NCBI RefSeq assembly: GCF_014648055.1
Contig: NZ_BMQJ01000018.1
Span: forward strand, 62,001-126,000
Direction of reading: 5' to 3'
From: Streptosporangium pseudovulgare
GTDB taxonomy: Bacteria > Actinomycetota > Actinomycetes > Streptosporangiales > Streptosporangiaceae
Length of the DNA: 64,000 nt
Under the pieces are notes generated by a model that did not search any database, was not told the origin of the DNA, and saw only the letters and a list, made by a program, of their open reading frames with translations. Shown here piece after piece: positions 16,411 to 24,684 of this stretch (the first letter of the stretch is position 1; each line of letters starts with the position of its first letter). The translations under genes were made by a program, and so were the position numbers.

Positions 16411-17493
16411 CTACGCCGGCCGCACCGGCGGACCGGAGGGCAGGGGGTCTTGGCCGAGAACACGGGCGCCGTCGGCGGCGGAGATGCGGACCGCGGCGAA
16501 CCCGGAATCGATCATTTCCTGCTCGTAGGAGCACAGCGCCGGGATGAGCGGGCCGCCGTGGGCGAGTGCCGCGGTGAGCGCCGCCGCGTCGCGCAGGGCG
16601 AGGTTGGCCCCGGCACCGGCCGCCGGGCTCATGGCATGGGCGGCGTCGCCGAGCAGCGTGACGTGGGTGGTCTGCCAGGGTGGGATCGGGACGCTGGTGC
16701 GCAGCTCCAGCGGGAAGACCTCGTACCACTGGGAGATCATCCGCCGGATGAGGGGGTGCCAGCCGTCCGTCATGTCCATGACGAGGGACCTGAGCTGTTC
16801 CTCCGTCATCAGGAGGACGTCGGGCGGAAGGTCTTCGGCGCGGGCGCCGAAGGAGCAGGTGGCGTAGTCGCGGGTGAGCGCGACGCCCACCATGCGATGG
16901 CCTGGACCGGTGATCGCGGTGAACACGTTGTCCATGCCCTCGGCCAGCTCGGCTGGGATCTTGCCGTAGAGCTGGACGAGCCCGGTGCCGACGATGCGGG
17001 CGTGCGGCAGGTACCGGCGGCGGACCGCGGAGTTGATGCCGTCGGCGCCGACCAGGACGTCGCCTGTGACGGTGGTGCCGTCGTCGAAGCGCGCCGTCAC
17101 GTGGTCGGCCGCGTCCTGGAAGCCGGTCAGTCGCATGCCGTACGTGATCGTCTCCGCCACGTCGGCCAGCAGGGCGTCGCGGAGCGTCTGCCTGTCGATC
17201 GACAGGTGGAGTCCGCCGTGTTCGAGAACCTCGGACTCCTTGAGCGTGGGATCGAAGCGGACGAAGCGGGGCGAGGGTGTGTGGGCGGTGGCGAGGAAGG
17301 CCGCTCGCCGTTCCGGGGTCATCACGCTGGTCAGCGCGTCGATGCCCACGTCGCTGAGATGCAGGCGGTAGCCCTGGCGGCGGATGAGCGGCGACTGGTC
17401 GCGCTCATAGACGGCCGCGTCGATCCCGGCCCTGCGCAGTCCGCCGGCCAGGGCCAGCCCGCCGAGGCCGGCCCCGATGACGATCACCTTCAT
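16411..17493 (-). CDS. FAD-dependent monooxygenase (PHBH fold)
   Basis: A 360-residue flavoprotein hydroxylase of the p-hydroxybenzoate-hydroxylase/TetX/PgaE type, using FAD, NAD(P)H and oxygen. FAD-binding GxGxxG is at the N-terminus (VIVIGAGLGGLALAGGLRRA), the middle motif is VLVGADGINSAVRRRYLP, and the second FAD motif LLGDAAHAMSPAAGAGANLA follows at about residue 295. Translation starts at ATG 17493, one base overlapping the stop of the NmrA-like gene (TGATG). TetX-like drug inactivation and aromatic catabolism are both possible; the sequence does not decide. Confidence 0.9.
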   Translation of the reverse strand: MKVIVIGAGLGGLALAGGLRRAGIDAAVYERDQSPLIRRQGYRLHLSDVGIDALTSVMTPERRAAFLATAHTPSPRFVRFDPTLKESEVLEHGGLHLSIDRQTLRDALLADVAETITYGMRLTGFQDAADHVTARFDDGTTVTGDVLVGADGINSAVRRRYLPHARIVGTGLVQLYGKIPAELAEGMDNVFTAITGPGHRMVGVALTRDYATCSFGARAEDLPPDVLLMTEEQLRSLVMDMTDGWHPLIRRMISQWYEVFPLELRTSVPIPPWQTTHVTLLGDAAHAMSPAAGAGANLALRDAAALTAALAHGGPLIPALCSYEQEMIDSGFAAVRISAADGARVLGQDPLPSGPPVRPA

Positions 17494-18047
17494 CACCGGT
17501 CGCCGCCGAACTCGGCGGCGTGCTCGGCGGCCCATGCCGACAGCGTTGTGGCGGGTGCCCCCGTGATGTTGGGCACCGCGGAGGTGACCTCCGGGCGCGG
17601 AGCGGCGGCCATCTTGGTGTAGCCGTCGAGCAGTTCGTCGATGAAGCCGCCGGGGAAGTCGGGATCGGTCGGCAGCCGGGCGCGCTCCTGCTCCAGCGTC
17701 AGCTCCTGCCAGCGAGCGACCGGGTTGGGCTGCTCCTCGGGCGCGACTCCGGGCAGTGCGCCGCCACCGGTCATGAAGACGACGTGGCGGACGCGGCGCT
17801 TGAGCGCGTCGACGATGGGACGGGCGGGTTCAGCCGAGTGGAAGGGCCACATGAGGAACGCGCCCTCGATGTCGTCGAGGGCGCCGGGCGTCTCCAGATC
17901 CGGAGTGATCACCTCGACGCCTTGGGGCAGCTTCGCGGCCTCAGGGTCACGGCTCGTGGCTCGTACGGCGGCGCCACTCCAGGCCAGCCGCTCGGCCACC
18001 CTTCTGCCCACGTTGCCGGTCGCGCCGAAAACCAGGTAAGTGCTCAT
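17493..18047 (-). CDS. NAD(P)-binding NmrA-like protein, internally shortened
   Basis: The N-terminus is a Rossmann segment (TYLVFGATGNVGRRVAERLA) with the NADP-type RATSRDP, then HVVFMTGGGALPG. At about residue 120 the expected central domain is missing and the chain continues with a C-terminal piece (FIDELLDGYTKMAAAPRPEV, TLSAWAAEHAAEFG). Length 184 against about 280 for relatives such as the gene at 8456, with the frame kept. The active region may be lost. It is the first gene of a two-gene operon with the FAD monooxygenase and is divergent from the Lrp-type regulator. Confidence 0.75.
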   Translation of the reverse strand: MSTYLVFGATGNVGRRVAERLAWSGAAVRATSRDPEAAKLPQGVEVITPDLETPGALDDIEGAFLMWPFHSAEPARPIVDALKRRVRHVVFMTGGGALPGVAPEEQPNPVARWQELTLEQERARLPTDPDFPGGFIDELLDGYTKMAAAPRPEVTSAVPNITGAPATTLSAWAAEHAAEFGGDR

Positions 18048-18127
18048 GCGTCAAGAATCCCGTCGCCCCCGTGACCACGCACCTCATGTGCCACTTCGTG
18101 GCGATAAATAGCGTGAAATAATGAAGC

Positions 18128-19099
18128 ATGGCGAAAAGTAGCGCGTTGGACGCGGTGGACTACGCTCTCGTGCACGCGCTCCAGATCGACGGCCGCGCCT
18201 CCTTCCGTACGATCGCCGACGCACTCGACGTCTCCGAGCACACCGTCGCCCGCCGCTACCGGAAGCTGCGCGCGCACGGCGTCCTGCGGGTGGCCGGCTG
18301 GCTCAACGGCCAGCGCTTCGGCCGCACATCCTGGTCGGTGCGCCTGGTGTGCACGCCCGACGCGGCAAACCAGGTGGCCGAGGCCCTCGCCCGGCGCGAC
18401 GACACCGTCTGGGTCCGCCTGCTGTCCGGCGGCACCGAGATCGCCTGCGGCGTCCAGGAGGGCGGCGACCAGGACGGCGACGCCCTGCTGCTGAAGAAAC
18501 TGCCGCGGACCCCGCGCATCGTGGCCATGTCCGCGCACGCGACCCTGCACATGTTCGCCGGATGGCGCAGCCGGGTCGCGGTACTCACCGACGAGCAGGC
18601 CGAGCGGATCCGGCCCGCTCTGCCGTACGAGAAGGAGATCTCGCTGAGCGCGCAGGACCGCGCCATGGCGCGCGTGCTGGCCCAGGACGGGCGGGCCGGG
18701 TACGGCGAGTTGGCGGCGGCCAGCGGATGGTCGCATACGACCGTGCGACGCCGCCTCGCCGAACTGCGATCCGGCGACGCGCTCAGGTTCGACGTCGAAA
18801 TCTCCTCGCAGGCCCTGGGCTACCACGCCGAGGCCTGGTTGTGGATGAAGGTCGAGCCGTCGGCCCTGGCCTCGGTCGGCGAAGCCATGGCCGCCCACCC
18901 CGAGGCCGACGTGGTGGCGGCCACCACCGGCCCCACCAACCTCATGGCCGGTGTGACCTGCCGCGACACGCGCGACCTCTACCGCTACCTCACCGAGCGC
19001 GTGGCGCCGCTCCACGGCGTGCGCGAGCTGGAGACCGCGCCCGTGATCCGCACGGTCAAGCGGGTGGGCACCCTCCCATCGTCAACGTCCCAGGGCTGA
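18128..19099 (+). CDS. Lrp/AsnC-family regulator with two tandem Lrp modules
   Basis: A 323-residue regulator made of two AsnC-like halves. HTH 1 (about 8-50) reads ALQIDGRASFRTIADALDVS then EHTVARRYRKLRAHGVLR; HTH 2 (about 178-220) reads AQDGRAGYGELAAASGWSHT then TVRRRLAEL. Ligand-sensing RAM-like domains follow each. ATG 18128 lies 80 bp from the divergent NmrA-like gene, its probable target, together with the monooxygenase. The last residues (TLPSSTSQG) are encoded by sequence belonging to an IS200/IS605-type end, so the native C-terminus was probably replaced. Confidence 0.88.
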   Translation: MAKSSALDAVDYALVHALQIDGRASFRTIADALDVSEHTVARRYRKLRAHGVLRVAGWLNGQRFGRTSWSVRLVCTPDAANQVAEALARRDDTVWVRLLSGGTEIACGVQEGGDQDGDALLLKKLPRTPRIVAMSAHATLHMFAGWRSRVAVLTDEQAERIRPALPYEKEISLSAQDRAMARVLAQDGRAGYGELAAASGWSHTTVRRRLAELRSGDALRFDVEISSQALGYHAEAWLWMKVEPSALASVGEAMAAHPEADVVAATTGPTNLMAGVTCRDTRDLYRYLTERVAPLHGVRELETAPVIRTVKRVGTLPSSTSQG

Positions 19100-19108
19100 A
19101 GCCCTGGG
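19089..19108. mobile_element. IS200/IS605-type terminal hairpin scar
   Basis: cccagggct (19089-19097), ga, agccctggg (19100-19108) is a perfect hairpin in the setting caacgtcccagggctgaagc, the form seen at the ends of TnpB-only IS605-family elements in actinomycetes as I recall them. No tnpA or tnpB frame remains nearby. It forms the stop region of the Lrp gene. Confidence 0.45.
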
Positions 19109-19269
19109 CTTGCGCCTCTCGTACCTGCCCGGCCGGCAGGCACGGGACGCATCCCTCGGGTTCTGCGGCCTGCCGGCCGCCGGTGCGCTTGCACGCTGCC
19201 GGCGGCGTTGCGCTGGACGCGGCAGGCCGCTCGGTTGTGACCGGTCTGGCCAGAGCCGCTCCTTGCGCG

Positions 19270-19289
19270 CATCAACCGATCGGTTGATG
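19270..19289. promoter_or_regulatory. 20-bp perfect palindrome upstream of the ABC exporter operon
   Basis: catcaaccga (19270-19279) and tcggttgatg (19280-19289) are exact reverse complements without a spacer. It is 68 bp before the ATPase start, a typical place for a TetR-type operator. No TetR gene adjoins it, so the regulator is elsewhere or lost. Confidence 0.6.
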
Positions 19290-19357
19290 CCGTAATCCAC
19301 CACCCCGCTCCCCGTACGGACGATCCGTCACCCCCTCCCCCGCGCGATTCTCAAGGC

Positions 19358-20125
19358 ATGCCGACACACCGGGAACCCGCCCTCCGCACCACCGGACTCC
19401 GCAAAGCCTTCGGCGACCACCTGGCCGTCGACGACATCCACCTCACCGTCCCCGCCGGATCCTTCTACGGCCTGGTCGGCCCCAACGGAGCCGGCAAGAC
19501 CACCACCCTGGCCATGGCCGTCGGCCTCCTCCGCCCCGACTCCGGCAGCGCCGAGATCTTCGGCGTCGACGTCTGGCGTGACACCGTCCAGGCCAAGGGA
19601 CTGATCGGCGTGCTGCCCGACGGCAATGCCATGCCGGAACGACTCACCGGCCGCGAAGTCCTCACCTACCTCGGCCTGCTGCGCGGCCTGCCGCCCGCCG
19701 TCGTCGCCGAGCGCACCGACGAACTCCTCCAGGTCCTCGAACTCGACGTCGCCGAGCGGACCCTGGTCATCGAATACTCCACCGGCATGCGCAAGAAGAT
19801 CGGCCTGGCCGTCGCCCTCCTGCACGCACCTCGCCTGCTCGTCCTGGACGAGCCCTTCGAGGCCGTCGACCCCGTCTCCGCAGCCACGATCAGGACCATC
19901 CTGCGCAGGTTCGCGGGCAACGGCGGCTCCGTGATCATCTCCAGCCACGTCATGTCCTTCGTCGAGCAGCTCTGCGACCACGTGGGCGTCATCTCCGACG
20001 GCCGCGTCGTAGCCGCCGGGCCGCTGGCCGACGTACGCGGCGCCGGAACCCTGGAGGAGGCCTTCGTCGACCTCGTAGGCGCCCGCACCGGAGGGACGGA
20101 GGGGCTGGCATGGCTCACCCCCTGA
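19358..20125 (+). CDS. ABC transporter ATP-binding protein
   Basis: A 255-residue ATPase subunit of an ABC exporter. Walker A is GPNGAGKTTT at about residues 45-54, the Q-loop region is GVLPDGNAMPERLTGRE, the signature is YSTGMRKK (one residue off LSGGQ, common in the CcmA/NatA-like group), Walker B is LLVLDEPFEAVDP and the H-loop is SSH. It overlaps the permease gene by 16 bp and is followed by a histidine kinase and response regulator, an arrangement seen for bacitracin- or lantibiotic-sensing exporters. The cargo is unknown. Confidence 0.93.
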   Translation: MPTHREPALRTTGLRKAFGDHLAVDDIHLTVPAGSFYGLVGPNGAGKTTTLAMAVGLLRPDSGSAEIFGVDVWRDTVQAKGLIGVLPDGNAMPERLTGREVLTYLGLLRGLPPAVVAERTDELLQVLELDVAERTLVIEYSTGMRKKIGLAVALLHAPRLLVLDEPFEAVDPVSAATIRTILRRFAGNGGSVIISSHVMSFVEQLCDHVGVISDGRVVAAGPLADVRGAGTLEEAFVDLVGARTGGTEGLAWLTP

Positions 20126-21927
20126 CCCCCGGCCCGGCCGCATCGGCACAGCACATGATCCGCATGCGGCTGGCGCTCATGCGCAACTCCCTGCGCGGCG
20201 ACAACGCCTCCAACCTCTACACCGGCGTCTCGCTCGGGCTGGTCCTGGCCTTCGCGACGATCGCCGTCGCTGTCCTGTGGCCCGCCCACCTGCCGGTCAC
20301 GCTGGCGGTCTGGCTGTCCGGCTGGATCTTCGGCCCCATCTTCATCGGGGGTGGCGGTGAAGCCCTGCGCCCCGAGTACTTCTCCATGCTCCCGGCCACG
20401 CCAGGCCGGATCGCGGCGGCACTGCTCGCCGGAGCCTTCGCCGGCCCCGCACCGGTGGTCACCCTCGTCGCCCTGATGTCACTGCCGGTGTACGGCTGGC
20501 GCTTCGGCCCGGCAGGTGTGCTCATCGGCCTCGCAGCGGCGGTCATCACGCTCATCACGATGGTGATGATCTCCCGTGTGATCGTGGCCCTGATCGGCCT
20601 GTTCGTCAGATCCCGCGTCACCGCGGCGGCGGTCGGCGTGGTGACCGGAACCGCCGTCGCCCTGTGCAGCAACGGCTGGGCCCCGGTAGCGGCGCTGGGC
20701 GGCGCCGATACCGCCGCGTGGTCGCAGCTCTTCGTCCGCGTCCTGCCGTCGGGATGGGGCGTGGCCGCCATCGAGGCCCCCTGGCTCCTCGCCCTGGCCA
20801 TCCTCGCGGCCAATGCCGCCGTGATCGCCCTCCTCCTGGCCGCTTGGTCCGGCCTGCTCGCACGCCGCGTCGTCTCGGCCGCGCGGGGCGGAGTGCCGCC
20901 CCGCCGGGGCACCCCGCGCCCGCTTCCCGTGGCGGCCGGCGCCCGGATCGCGGCTGCGAAGGAACTGCGCACCTGGTGGCGTGACCTGGTCCGCATCCAG
21001 CTCCTGGCCACCGCCCTGTCCTACGCCGTCGTCACGCCCCTCCTGCTCGTGACCGTCGACGCCTGGGTCATGGTTCCCTTCGCGGGTCTCATCGCGATCG
21101 TGATGGGAGCCGCCAACTCGGCCAACCTGTACGGCTCCGACGGCACCGCCCTGTGGCTCACCCTCATGACCCCCGGAGCCGAACGCGCCGACGTCCGCGG
21201 CCGCCAGCTGGCCTGGTTGGTCATCGTCGGCCCGGCCGCGCTCGTCCTCTCCCTGGCAGGCACCCTCATCAGCGGCCTGTCCTGGGCCTGGCCGTGGGTC
21301 CTGGGACTGCTGCCCGCCCTGCTCGGTGGCGGCGCCGGGGTCATCGTCCTGCTCGCCGTCACCTCGCTCGTCCCCGGCACCGACCCGCACAAGCGCGGCG
21401 GCAACCCGCTCAGCACCGGCGCCGACGAGACCGCCGAGACCAGCCTCGCCTGGCTCGTGTTCCTCGCGGTCCCCGCCACCGCCCTGCCCGCGGCCGGCGT
21501 CATCCTCCTCAACCCCTGGGCCGGCGTCGTCACCGGCGTGCTGACCGGCGTCCTCAGCGCCTGGGGCCTGGGCAAGATCGCCTACCGCAGGCTGGAGAGC
21601 CACGGGATCGAACTGCTCAACCTCATGAAGTACGGCCCGCCCCCCGAACCCGCCAGGCCCACCACCGCCGATCTCCCCACCCACCACCGCATCGGCGTCA
21701 CGATCAGCTACCTCATCGCCTGGCTCCCCCTGTTCCCGCAGGGCCTGGCCCCCCTGGTCATGAAGATCCTGGGTGTCGAGGAGCGCGTCTGGTTCCTGGC
21801 CCTGTACCTCCCGCCGATCTGGCAGTGGCCGACCATCATCTTCATGATCGCGATCGGGCTGCTGATGTACGGCTACGCCGTCCTCATCCCGATGCGTCTA
21901 AGCTCGTCCGCATCGACTAACAGGTGA
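20110..21927 (+). CDS. ABC exporter membrane subunit
   Basis: A 605-residue polytopic membrane protein, about 12-14 hydrophobic segments in two halves with an Arg/Pro-rich cytosolic loop near residues 265-290 (PPRRGTPRPLPV). No ATPase motif. The overlap with the preceding ATPase gene shows they form one exporter. The size and two-half layout resemble large actinomycete ABC-2-like permeases; the sequence alone does not name a substrate. The stop (TGA 21925) is 20 bp before the kinase start, so all four genes are one operon. Confidence 0.85.
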   Translation: MAHPLTPGPAASAQHMIRMRLALMRNSLRGDNASNLYTGVSLGLVLAFATIAVAVLWPAHLPVTLAVWLSGWIFGPIFIGGGGEALRPEYFSMLPATPGRIAAALLAGAFAGPAPVVTLVALMSLPVYGWRFGPAGVLIGLAAAVITLITMVMISRVIVALIGLFVRSRVTAAAVGVVTGTAVALCSNGWAPVAALGGADTAAWSQLFVRVLPSGWGVAAIEAPWLLALAILAANAAVIALLLAAWSGLLARRVVSAARGGVPPRRGTPRPLPVAAGARIAAAKELRTWWRDLVRIQLLATALSYAVVTPLLLVTVDAWVMVPFAGLIAIVMGAANSANLYGSDGTALWLTLMTPGAERADVRGRQLAWLVIVGPAALVLSLAGTLISGLSWAWPWVLGLLPALLGGGAGVIVLLAVTSLVPGTDPHKRGGNPLSTGADETAETSLAWLVFLAVPATALPAAGVILLNPWAGVVTGVLTGVLSAWGLGKIAYRRLESHGIELLNLMKYGPPPEPARPTTADLPTHHRIGVTISYLIAWLPLFPQGLAPLVMKILGVEERVWFLALYLPPIWQWPTIIFMIAIGLLMYGYAVLIPMRLSSSASTNR

Positions 21928-21947
21928 AAAGGGAGGGTAAGCCCCGG

Positions 21948-23156
21948 ATGAACGATCCCTTCCCTCCTTCCGCCTGGGAACGGCGCTTCGAGCGCGTCGT
22001 CGAGATCGTCCCCTACCTCACCCTCGCCACCTCCCTGGTCATCAGCCTGGCCTCCCCCGAGCAGCCCCCGGGCGGGATCCCGCGCACCCTCGCGCTCACC
22101 GCCCTGGCCCTGGTCTGGATCCTCGGCGTCCGCACCCTCCTGCCCGCCGCCGTACGTGGGCGGCGGGTGGCGGTCACCGCGCACTTCCTCGGTGTCCTGG
22201 CCACCGCGGCATTGCTGGCCTTCCACGACCCCATCTTCGTCATCTACTGCATATCCGGCTTCTTCCTGGCCGCCCACTTCGCCCCCTCCAAGTGGACCTT
22301 CGCCGCCGTCGCCGCCACCTCCGTCGTCCTGTACGGCTCGACGCTCGACTGGTCGCAGGCCACCATCCAGCTCATTGCCTTCTATCTGGCGATCATCGCC
22401 GTGCAGACCGTCGCCATCGGCGGCGGCTCCATCGCCGGAATCAAGATCGAGGAGCGTCAGCGCATATACCGGAAGGCGGTCAGCGACCTGCAGACCGCCC
22501 TGGAGGAGAACGCCGACCTGCACGCCCAACTCCTCACCCAGGCCCACGAGGCGGGCATCCTCGACGAACGCCAGCGCATGGCCCGCGAGATCCACGACAC
22601 CCTCGCCCAGGGCCTGACCGGCATCATCACCCAGCTACGCGCCGCCCAGCGCGTCGAGGACTCCGACACCCACGTCGCGCTCGCCCTCGACCTGGCCCGC
22701 GAAAGCCTCACCGAGGCCCGCCGTTCCGTCGCCGCCCTCCACCCCCACCAACTCGACGACGCCCACCTGCCCGAGGCGATGACCACCTTGGCGCGCGACT
22801 GGGCGCAGTCCACCGGCGTCGACTTGCACGTCGAGGTCACGGGCGACCGCATCCCGCTCAGCCCCGCCATCGAGGTCACCCTCTTCCGCGTCGCCCAGGA
22901 GGCCCTCACCAACGTCGCCAAGCACGCGGGCGCCACTCGCGCCGGCCTGACCCTCTCCTACACCGGCGCCGTCGTCCTGCTCGACATCCGCGACGACGGC
23001 ACCGGCATCCACGACCCCGACGGCAGAGGATTCGGCCTCAGCAGCATGCGGCAACGCCTACGCGGCGTCGGCGGCTCCCTCGAAATCGAGAGCACGCCCG
23101 GCGAGGGCACCGCCGTCAGCGCCACCGTCCCCGCGCTCCAAGGAAACCCCCGGTGA
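21948..23156 (+). CDS. Sensor histidine kinase, HisKA_3 (NarX/DegS) type
   Basis: Membrane sensor of about 402 residues: a short cytosolic N-terminus, four to five hydrophobic segments in the first 160 residues and no large extracellular domain, then a coiled-coil linker (VSDLQTALEENADLHAQLLT). The dimerisation domain has the phospho-acceptor His216 in REIHDTLAQGLTGI, and the ATPase domain has an N-box (EALTNVAKHA) and G-box (DDGTGI, GFGLSSMRQR). ATG 21948 is chosen because AAGGGAGGG lies before it; a GTG at 21924 overlaps the permease stop. Such kinases usually sense through their exporter. Confidence 0.92.
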   Translation: MNDPFPPSAWERRFERVVEIVPYLTLATSLVISLASPEQPPGGIPRTLALTALALVWILGVRTLLPAAVRGRRVAVTAHFLGVLATAALLAFHDPIFVIYCISGFFLAAHFAPSKWTFAAVAATSVVLYGSTLDWSQATIQLIAFYLAIIAVQTVAIGGGSIAGIKIEERQRIYRKAVSDLQTALEENADLHAQLLTQAHEAGILDERQRMAREIHDTLAQGLTGIITQLRAAQRVEDSDTHVALALDLARESLTEARRSVAALHPHQLDDAHLPEAMTTLARDWAQSTGVDLHVEVTGDRIPLSPAIEVTLFRVAQEALTNVAKHAGATRAGLTLSYTGAVVLLDIRDDGTGIHDPDGRGFGLSSMRQRLRGVGGSLEIESTPGEGTAVSATVPALQGNPR

Positions 23157-23773
23157 TCCGCCTCCTCATCGTCGACGACCACCCCATCGTCCGTGACGGC
23201 CTGCGTGCCGCCTTCGAAGCCGAACCCGGCATCCACGTCGCCGGCGAAGCCGCCAACGGCCGCGAAGGCATAGAGCGTGCCGCCGCACTCGAGGTCGACA
23301 TCGTCCTCATGGACCTGCGCATGCCCGAAATGGACGGTGTCACCGCCATCGCCGCCCTGCGCCACTCCCACCCCCACATCAAGACCCTCGTCCTGACCAC
23401 CTTCGACGCCGACTCCGACGTCCTGCCCGCCATCGAAGCTGGCGCCACCGGCTACCTCCTCAAAGACGCCCCCACCGACGAACTCCTGCGCGCCGTCCGC
23501 GCCGCAGCCGCCGGCGAGCCGGTCCTGTCCCCCTCTGTCGCCGGACGCCTGATGGGCCAGGTACGCAAACCGGTCAAGGCTGCCCTCACCGACCGCGAAC
23601 TCCAAGTCCTCGCCCTCGTCGCCGACGGCGCCTCCAACCGCCAGGCGGCCGCCAAGCTCTTCATCAGCGAAGCCAGCATCAAGACGCATCTGCTGCACAT
23701 CTACGACAAACTCGGCGTCCGCGACCGCGCCGCCGCCGTCGGTGAGGGCTACCGACGGGGTCTGCTCAGCTAG
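23153..23773 (+). CDS. NarL/FixJ-family response regulator
   Basis: A 206-residue partner of the kinase; GTG 23153 overlaps the kinase stop as GTGA. Receiver domain: IVDDH acid pair, phospho-acceptor Asp54 in IVLMDLRMP, switch Thr in VLTTFD and Lys in YLLKDA. LuxR-type HTH at about 140-205 (LTDRELQVLALVADGASNRQ, SEASIKTHLLHIYDKLGV). It probably controls the ABC exporter operon, possibly with the palindrome at 19270, though that site is not a typical NarL box. Confidence 0.93.
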   Translation: MIRLLIVDDHPIVRDGLRAAFEAEPGIHVAGEAANGREGIERAAALEVDIVLMDLRMPEMDGVTAIAALRHSHPHIKTLVLTTFDADSDVLPAIEAGATGYLLKDAPTDELLRAVRAAAAGEPVLSPSVAGRLMGQVRKPVKAALTDRELQVLALVADGASNRQAAAKLFISEASIKTHLLHIYDKLGVRDRAAAVGEGYRRGLLS

Positions 23774-23861
23774 CCGACCAACGCCGACCCCGACACCGGC
23801 GCCGGCGCCGGGGGCTGCGGTCCGCGGCGGGAGCGCGCCCGCCCCCGCGCGTCGCTCGGGG

Positions 23862-24590
23862 CTATGACGGGGACGGGGTCGCGCACCGGGTGGCGAGGCC
23901 GTCCAGGAGGCAGCCGAGGCCGAACGCGAAGCGCCGCTCGCTCTCGCGTTCGACATCGACCTCGCCCGTGGCGGCCATCCGGCCGGCCAGCGTCGGGTGG
24001 CGTTCGGTGACCTGGCGCAGGTACTCGGCCGCCCGCTCGTCCCAGCCGGACCCGGTCCCGCTCATGCGGGCCAGCGTGTCGCGCCAGGCGACCTCCGCGA
24101 TGACCGCGCCGACCACGTGGTCGTTGACGGCGGCCATGGCGGCGTCGAGGTCGGAGCCGGCGAACCCGGCGCGCTCCAGCAGGCGCAGCCCGGTCTCGGC
24201 CAGGGCGAGCGCGTTCGGGCCGAGGTTGGGCCTGACGGTCAGCTCGGACAGGGCCCACCGGTGGCGCAGCAGCATGGCGCGGTTGCTGTGGGCCAGCGCC
24301 GCCAGGCCGTCCCGCCAGTCGGACGTGCCGGGGCCGGCGCGCACCTCGGCCAGCACGCGGTCGAGGGCCAGCTCCAGCAGGTCGTCCTTGGTGTGGACGT
24401 ACCAGTACAGCGACCCGGCGGTCACCCCCAGCTCGGTGGCGACGCGGCGCATCGACAGGCCGCGGTGACCCTCGGCGTCGAGGACGGCGACCGCCACGTC
24501 GACGATCCGCTCGCGGGTGAGCCGGCGGTCGCGCGGCGGCCGCTCGGGACGCAGCCACACGGACCCGCCGGAGGACTCTGACGACGGCAC
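23862..24590 (-). CDS. TetR-family regulator with TetR_C (tetracycline-repressor-like) domain
   Basis: A 242-residue repressor. The HTH (about 22-68) reads LTRERIVDVAVAVLDAEGHR, LSMRRVATELGVTAGSLYWY and the VHTKDDLLELAL end that marks the tetracycline-repressor C-terminal-domain subgroup. The ligand domain (about 80-235) is helical and ends FGLGCLLDGLATRCA. It is divergent from the alpha/beta hydrolase; two TetR-type boxes lie between, so it should repress itself and the hydrolase, with a hydrophobic ligand expected. Confidence 0.9.
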   Translation of the reverse strand: MPSSESSGGSVWLRPERPPRDRRLTRERIVDVAVAVLDAEGHRGLSMRRVATELGVTAGSLYWYVHTKDDLLELALDRVLAEVRAGPGTSDWRDGLAALAHSNRAMLLRHRWALSELTVRPNLGPNALALAETGLRLLERAGFAGSDLDAAMAAVNDHVVGAVIAEVAWRDTLARMSGTGSGWDERAAEYLRQVTERHPTLAGRMAATGEVDVERESERRFAFGLGCLLDGLATRCATPSPS

Positions 24591-24629
24591 GCGATCACCC
24601 TACCCGCCTTGACGTCGCCTCCAATTCCC

Positions 24630-24664
24630 TTATACAACGTTCAAGAGCATTAAACGCTGTTCAA
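24630..24664. promoter_or_regulatory. Two TetR-type operators in tandem, 20 bp apart
   Basis: ttaaacgctgttcaa (24650-24664) fits TTnAACnnnGTTnAA exactly in palindromic form. ttatacaacgttcaa (24630-24644) is a weaker version of the same box. Both share the gttcaa half-site and sit between the TetR and hydrolase genes, 20 bp before the hydrolase start. Confidence 0.65.
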
Positions 24665-24684
24665 GAAGGAGAAGGAGGAGTCGG

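Noticed and set aside
22292..23773. A 493-residue protein starting inside the histidine kinase and including the response regulator
   Set aside because: Its first 280 residues are Arg/Pro/His-rich kinase shadow; the real regulator starts at GTG 23153 with the kinase stop overlap.
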